Of a DNA stretch of 64,000 nucleotides, positions 60,459-64,000 are shown piece by piece. The notes beneath the pieces are model-generated. The model was given only the letters and a program-made list of their open reading frames with translations, ran no database searches and was not told the DNA's origin. The DNA comes from Flavobacterium jejuense (lineage in GTDB: Bacteria; Bacteroidota; Bacteroidia; Flavobacteriales; Flavobacteriaceae). Location of the stretch: positions 1 to 64,000 of the forward strand of contig NZ_VEVQ02000019.1 of the NCBI RefSeq assembly GCF_006491595.2, in the 5' to 3' direction. Position 1 is the stretch's first letter. Each line of letters opens with the position of its first letter. The translations under genes and the position numbers were made by a program.

Positions 60459-60656
60459 ATGAAAAGTAAATTTTTAAACATTCAAGGAGTAGAAGTTCTT
60501 ACTAAAGAAAGTCAGAAAACAATTTTAGGAGGAATTAGTGGCCCTTACGATTTGTCAAAATGTGGTTGTTCTTGTAGTGGTTCTGTAACTGGTCCATCTT
60601 ATTGTATTAAATTTATCGCTTGCCCACAAGTGTATACTTGTCATCAAGAAATTTAA
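60459..60656 (+). CDS. Small GG-leader, cysteine-rich peptide precursor
   Basis: The 65-residue peptide has a leader MKSKFLNIQGVEVLTKESQ and KTILGG, the double-glycine cleavage signal of Bacteroidota natural-product precursors (LxKxxxKxIxGG). The core of about 40 residues contains six cysteines: LSKCGCSCSG, SYCIKFIACP and YTCHQEI. This suggests disulfide or thioether bridges. No C39 peptidase-transporter, modifying enzyme or immunity gene is visible within the window, so any partners are encoded elsewhere. It has its own terminator. Confidence 0.8.
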   Translation: MKSKFLNIQGVEVLTKESQKTILGGISGPYDLSKCGCSCSGSVTGPSYCIKFIACPQVYTCHQEI

Positions 60657-60678
60657 TTCATCTTATGAATAAATAAGG

Positions 60679-60708
60679 AAAGTCTGTCATTGTTTGGCAG
60701 ACTTTTTT
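60679..60708 (+). terminator. Rho-independent terminator
   Basis: AAAGTCTGTCA / TGGCAGACTTT pair (one G-U pair) around a short loop and run into T residues, 23 bp after the peptide gene. Confidence 0.8.
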
Positions 60709-60753
60709 ACTTTAATAAAAGTAAAATTATATCGAAAAAGGATTTATATTTCC

Positions 60754-60761
60754 TAATTTTG
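60754..60761 (+). promoter_or_regulatory. lpdA: TAnnTTTG promoter element of lpdA
   Basis: TAATTTTG fits the -7 consensus and lies 32 bp before the ATG at 60794. No clear -33 TTG is present. Confidence 0.5.
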
Positions 60762-60793
60762 TACTTTTAAAACAAATCAAAGAATAATATATT

Positions 60794-62197
60794 ATGAGTC
60801 AATTTGATGTAACTATTATAGGTTCTGGTCCAGGTGGATATGTTTCAGCTATAAGATGTGCCCAATTAGGATTTAAAACTGCGATTATTGAAAAATATCC
60901 TTCTTTAGGAGGTACTTGTTTAAATGTTGGTTGTATTCCTTCTAAGGCTTTATTAGCTTCCTCTCATCATTATGAAGAATTACAACATTTTGCTGATCAT
61001 GGAATTGAAGTGTCTGGAGATGTAAAAATTAATTTAGAGAAAATGATTGCTCGTAAACAAGCAGTCGTGGATCAAACTTCAGGTGGAGTTAAATATTTAA
61101 TGGATAAAAATAAGATTACTGTTTTTGAGGGAGTTGGTTCTTTTGAGGATGCTACACATGTGAAAGTGTCTAAAAATGATGGTTCTTCAGAGATAATTGA
61201 ATCGAAATATATTATTATTGCTACAGGATCAAAACCATCTAATTTACCTTTTATTACTTTAGATAAGGAAAGAGTAATTACCTCTACAGAAGCTTTAAAA
61301 TTAACAGAAGTGCCAAAGCATTTAGTGATTATTGGTGGTGGAGTTATTGGAATCGAATTAGGACAAGTGTATATGAGATTAGGTGCTCAGGTATCTGTAG
61401 TGGAATATATGGATAGAATTGTTCCAGGAATGGATAGTTCTTTGTCTAAAGAATTAACGAAAGTATTAAAGAAACAAGGGATGAAATTCTATGTTTCTCA
61501 TAAAGTGCAATCTGTTGAAAGAAGTGGAGATGTGATTACTGTTAAAGCTGAGAATGCTAAAGGTGAAACTATTTCTTTAGAGGGAGATTATTCACTGGTT
61601 TCTGTTGGTCGTAGACCTTATACGGCTGGTTTAAATGCTGACAAAGCGGGTGTGAAAATTTCTGATAGAGGAATGGTTGAGGTAAATGATCATTTACAAA
61701 CGAATGTTTCAAATATATATGCAATTGGTGATGTCGTTAGAGGTGCAATGTTGGCTCATAAAGCGGAAGAAGAGGGGACTATGGTTGCTGAAATCTTAGC
61801 AGGACAAAAACCACATATTGATTATAACTTAATTCCAGGTGTTGTTTATACTTGGCCGGAAGTTGCGACTGTAGGGAAAACAGAAGAGCAGTTAAAAGAA
61901 GAAGGAGTGGTCTATAAGTCAGGTAGTTTTCCATTTAAAGCATTAGGAAGAGCAAGAGCTGGTGGTGATACAGATGGATTCGTAAAAATTTTGGCTGATG
62001 CTAAAACGGATGAGGTTTTAGGTGTTCATATGATTGGTGCTCGTTGTGCTGATTTAATTGCAGAAGCAGTTACTGCAATGGAATTTAGAGCAAGTGCAGA
62101 AGATATTTCGAGAATGTCTCATGCACATCCTACATTTGCTGAAGCGGTTAAGGAAGCAGCATTAGCAGCTACTGATAATAGAGCTTTACACGTATAG
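60794..62197 (+). CDS. lpdA: Dihydrolipoyl dehydrogenase
   Basis: The 467-residue flavoprotein has the FAD motif GSGPGGYVSAIRCAQLG, redox cysteines Cys42 and Cys47 in GGTCLNVGCIPSKALL, the NAD motif IGGGVIGIELGQVYMRLG, and the C-terminal His-Glu active motif HAHPTFAEAVKEAA. It reoxidises dihydrolipoamide of the 2-oxoacid dehydrogenase or glycine-cleavage complexes. The complexes themselves are not encoded here. A terminator follows. Confidence 0.97.
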   Translation: MSQFDVTIIGSGPGGYVSAIRCAQLGFKTAIIEKYPSLGGTCLNVGCIPSKALLASSHHYEELQHFADHGIEVSGDVKINLEKMIARKQAVVDQTSGGVKYLMDKNKITVFEGVGSFEDATHVKVSKNDGSSEIIESKYIIIATGSKPSNLPFITLDKERVITSTEALKLTEVPKHLVIIGGGVIGIELGQVYMRLGAQVSVVEYMDRIVPGMDSSLSKELTKVLKKQGMKFYVSHKVQSVERSGDVITVKAENAKGETISLEGDYSLVSVGRRPYTAGLNADKAGVKISDRGMVEVNDHLQTNVSNIYAIGDVVRGAMLAHKAEEEGTMVAEILAGQKPHIDYNLIPGVVYTWPEVATVGKTEEQLKEEGVVYKSGSFPFKALGRARAGGDTDGFVKILADAKTDEVLGVHMIGARCADLIAEAVTAMEFRASAEDISRMSHAHPTFAEAVKEAALAATDNRALHV

Positions 62198-62226
62198 AGA
62201 AAAAATATTTCAAAAAACTTTAAAAG

Positions 62227-62260
62227 CCAAATTCCTGTCTATTAGGAATTTGGTTTTTTT
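62227..62260 (+). terminator. Terminator after lpdA (bidirectional position)
   Basis: CCAAATTCCT / AGGAATTTGG pair around a 7-nt loop and run into seven T residues, between the convergent lpdA and DoxX genes. Confidence 0.85.
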
Positions 62261-62265
62261 ATTGC

Positions 62266-62640
62266 TCATGCTTTTACAATTTCTTTATAACTGTTCCAGT
62301 GTGAGTAGATTAAAAATAAGTTTCCTAAGAATAAAACTAATGCGATTGGTAAAGCGTCTTGTGATGGGAAAATGTTTAATAATAAAATGTTTAGAGAAAC
62401 GGGTAATAATACTAAGTTGAATAGCTTAACAAACTTCCCAAACACAAAAGATAAACCAACTAGTAATTCAATAGTTTTGGCTAATGGCATTAAGTATTTT
62501 GTTGCCATAAATCCAGTAAAAACTGTTGCCATATTGCCTGTTGGAGCAGGCTGTTCACCAATAGGAAAAAAGTAAGTAATAGAAGCAAAAAGTAAAAATA
62601 ATCCTAAAAGGATACGAATAATAATTGTAGCCATTCTCAT
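62266..62640 (-). CDS. DoxX-like membrane protein
   Basis: The start at 62640 (MRMATIIIRILLGLFLLFASITYFF) gives 124 residues; ATG 62634 two codons on is equally possible. Four membrane helices are visible. The segments FFPIGEQPAPTGNMATVFTGFMATKYLMPLAKTIELLVGLSFVFGKFVKLFNLVLLPVSLNILLLNIF fit DoxX-like family members. They are linked to membrane redox homeostasis in other bacteria. The function here is unknown. Confidence 0.85.
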   Translation of the reverse strand: MRMATIIIRILLGLFLLFASITYFFPIGEQPAPTGNMATVFTGFMATKYLMPLAKTIELLVGLSFVFGKFVKLFNLVLLPVSLNILLLNIFPSQDALPIALVLFLGNLFLIYSHWNSYKEIVKA

Positions 62641-62729
62641 ATAATAGTTTTTTAAGGTTTTTATATCAAATATACACAATTAAGTAATTCCTTTTTTGGT
62701 AACTAGTTATAAAAAAGTGTATTACAAAA

Positions 62730-62757
62730 AAAAAGTCGCAATAGATTGCGACTTTTT
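62730..62757 (-). terminator. Terminator of rplS (both directions)
   Basis: AAAAAGTCGCAAT / ATTGCGACTTTTT is a 13-bp stem around AG, with T-runs on both strands, 22 bp after the rplS stop. Confidence 0.85.
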
Positions 62758-62778
62758 ATAATTTTCAGAAAGAGAAGA

Positions 62779-63132
62779 TTATCTTCTTCTTTTTTCTTTA
62801 ATTTTTGCTTTTTTACCAGTAAGTTCTCTGAAGTAAAAGATACGAGCTCTACGAACTTTACCTCTTTGGTTTACTTCTACTTTTTGTAAAGCTGGCATGT
62901 TAACTGGGAAAATACGCTCAACACCAACAGCACCAGACATTTTACGAATTGTAAAAGTTTCAGTCATTCCAGAACCTCTTCTTTGGATTACTACTCCTTT
63001 GAAGAACTGTGTTCTTGTTTTTTCACCCTCTTTAATTTCATAGTACACAGTGATTGTGTCTCCAGCATTAAATTCTGGGAAGTCTTTTTTTGTTACGAAT
63101 TCGTTATTTACGAAATCAACTAAATTAGCCAT
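62779..63132 (-). CDS. rplS: 50S ribosomal protein L19
   Basis: The start at 63132 (MANLVDFVNNEFVTKKDFPEFNAGDTITVYYEIKEGEKTRTQFFKGVVIQRRGSGMTETF) gives 117 residues, the normal length; a longer frame begins 75 bp upstream but has no similarity. The basic tail KKAKIKEKRRR is typical. L19 lies at the interface of the ribosomal subunits. It follows trmD on the same strand, the usual bacterial neighbour. Confidence 0.97.
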   Translation of the reverse strand: MANLVDFVNNEFVTKKDFPEFNAGDTITVYYEIKEGEKTRTQFFKGVVIQRRGSGMTETFTIRKMSGAVGVERIFPVNMPALQKVEVNQRGKVRRARIFYFRELTGKKAKIKEKRRR

Positions 63133-63289
63133 TTTGTATAAAATAATTGTTTGATTCAGAGCAACATACACGTCTTTCGCTAGAGGTTGGTCCAAATGTG
63201 GGTGCAAATGTAAAAAATAATTATCAATTATAAATTATTAATTATGAAATATTTCATTTTGTAATGAGAATAAAAGTTGTCTATATTTC

Positions 63290-63967
63290 TTAATCACTTA
63301 AAAGATCTGGTCGTCTGGTTTTTGTATGTTCATACGCTTTTTGTTCTCTCCATGCTTCAATTTTTGGGAAATTACCACTTAAAAGAATGTCAGGGACTTT
63401 TATGCCTTTATATTCAGCGGGTCTTGTATATACTGGAGGTGCTAATAAATTATCTTGAAAACTATCTGTCAAAGCGGAAGTTTCATTACTTAAAACACCA
63501 GGAATTAAACGAATTATACTATCACATAGTACAGCTGCACCTAATTCACCACCTGAAAGTACATAATCTCCAATTGAAATTTCTCTAGTAATAAAATGAT
63601 CGCGAACTCTTTGGTCTACACCTTTATAGTGTCCACAAAGAATGATAATGTTTTTCAATAAGGACATGCCATTTGCCATACTTTGATTTAAAGTTTCGCC
63701 ATCTGGAGTCATGTATATTACTTCATCATATTCTCGTTCACTTTTCAATTTTGTGATACAATCATCAATAGGTTGAATACTCATTACCATTCCTGCACCA
63801 CCACCAAATTGATAATCATCTACACTTTTTTGTTTATTTGTTGTGTAGTCTCTCAAATTGTGAAAATGCACTTCTACTAATCCTTTTTCAATAGCTCTTT
63901 TTAAAATAGAAGCTTCAAACGGACTTTTAATTAATTCTGGTAAAACGGTAATGATATCGATGCGCAT
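63290..63967 (-). CDS. trmD: tRNA (guanine-37-N1)-methyltransferase
   Basis: The 225-residue SPOUT enzyme methylates G37 next to the anticodon and prevents frameshifting. Motifs: DIITVLPELIKSPFEASILKRAIEKGLVEVHFHNLRDYT at the start, VDDYQFGGGAGMVM, ILCGHYKGVDQRV and the SAM-knot ISIGDYVLSGGELGAAVLCDSIIRLIPGVL. The length fits the family. It is 158 bp upstream of rplS, and co-transcription is likely. Confidence 0.97.
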   Translation of the reverse strand: MRIDIITVLPELIKSPFEASILKRAIEKGLVEVHFHNLRDYTTNKQKSVDDYQFGGGAGMVMSIQPIDDCITKLKSEREYDEVIYMTPDGETLNQSMANGMSLLKNIIILCGHYKGVDQRVRDHFITREISIGDYVLSGGELGAAVLCDSIIRLIPGVLSNETSALTDSFQDNLLAPPVYTRPAEYKGIKVPDILLSGNFPKIEAWREQKAYEHTKTRRPDLLSD

Positions 63968-64000
63968 TTTTACTTAGGTTTCAAGGTTGATGTTTTGTAA

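Noticed and set aside
1..64000. CRISPR arrays, tRNA and rRNA genes, transposases
   Set aside because: No regularly spaced direct repeats, tRNA-like cloverleaf, conserved rRNA stretch or transposase frame was found on reading both strands. Weak or partial examples could be missed without a search tool.

Overview
The window looks like chromosomal DNA of a low-GC member of the Bacteroidota, most likely a Flavobacterium-like Flavobacteriaceae. The support is AT-rich intergenic DNA, several TAnnTTTG promoters of the Bacteroidota type, a type IX secretion (T9SS) component (porQ), T9SS sorting tails on secreted proteins, menaquinone synthesis (menD) and small families typical of flavobacteria (DUF2853, DUF6428, DUF6952). 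No tRNA, rRNA, CRISPR array or transposase gene was seen.

0-7 kb: a gene cut by the left edge, two paralogous small lipoproteins, two cell-envelope proteins, a cytosolic beta-rich protein of unknown role, and a T9SS-tail protein followed by a fibre-like secreted protein.

7-20.6 kb is the accessory, most interesting part. Two paralogous cassettes, each made of a small unknown protein, a TPR-sensor histidine kinase and a LytTR response regulator (7.1-10.1 kb and 13.3-16.3 kb), sit among genes for signal-less beta-sandwich proteins: three AidA/PixA inclusion-body family proteins, one aegerolysin resembling the insecticidal Gpp34 (Cry34) proteins, a GH64-like beta-1,3-glucanase, a choloylglycine hydrolase/penicillin acylase-type Ntn hydrolase and two unknown proteins. 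Three of these genes (12092, 16796, 19439) share a nearly identical ~65-nt leader with a covarying hairpin and a possible pseudoknot. This is probably a cis-acting RNA tying the effector genes into one regulon. A decayed fragment of the Ntn-hydrolase gene lies in the same island.

20.6-25.6 kb (minus strand): an operon of membrane proteins, SRPBCC, TIGR01777, DCC/DUF393 and DUF2071 proteins behind a GbsR/MarR-type regulator. The same palindrome stands before the operon and before the regulator gene. The DCC gene is split by one in-frame TGA.

25.6-43 kb: mostly housekeeping or conserved genes: ion channel, glutathione peroxidase, menD, DUF2853, nadC, YihY, two chalcone isomerase-like proteins, hydrolase, M48 protease, MFS transporter, lipoprotein, lon, porQ and cmk, then rpsA (to 44.8 kb) behind a canonical promoter.

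44.9-47.2 kb: an arsenic-type cluster (ArsR regulator, DUF6428, arsenate reductase/LMW-phosphatase-like protein, aquaporin-family channel). 47.5-50.4 kb: a large secreted GH16 laminarinase-like enzyme with a T9SS tail. 50.5-54.3 kb (minus): peroxide defence (DUF6952, thioredoxin, peroxiredoxin, KatG). 54.5-64 kb: NhaC antiporter, M28 peptidase, SPOR-like protein, a trans-sulfuration PLP enzyme divergent from an Lrp regulator, a Cys-rich GG-leader peptide, lpdA, DoxX, rplS and trmD.
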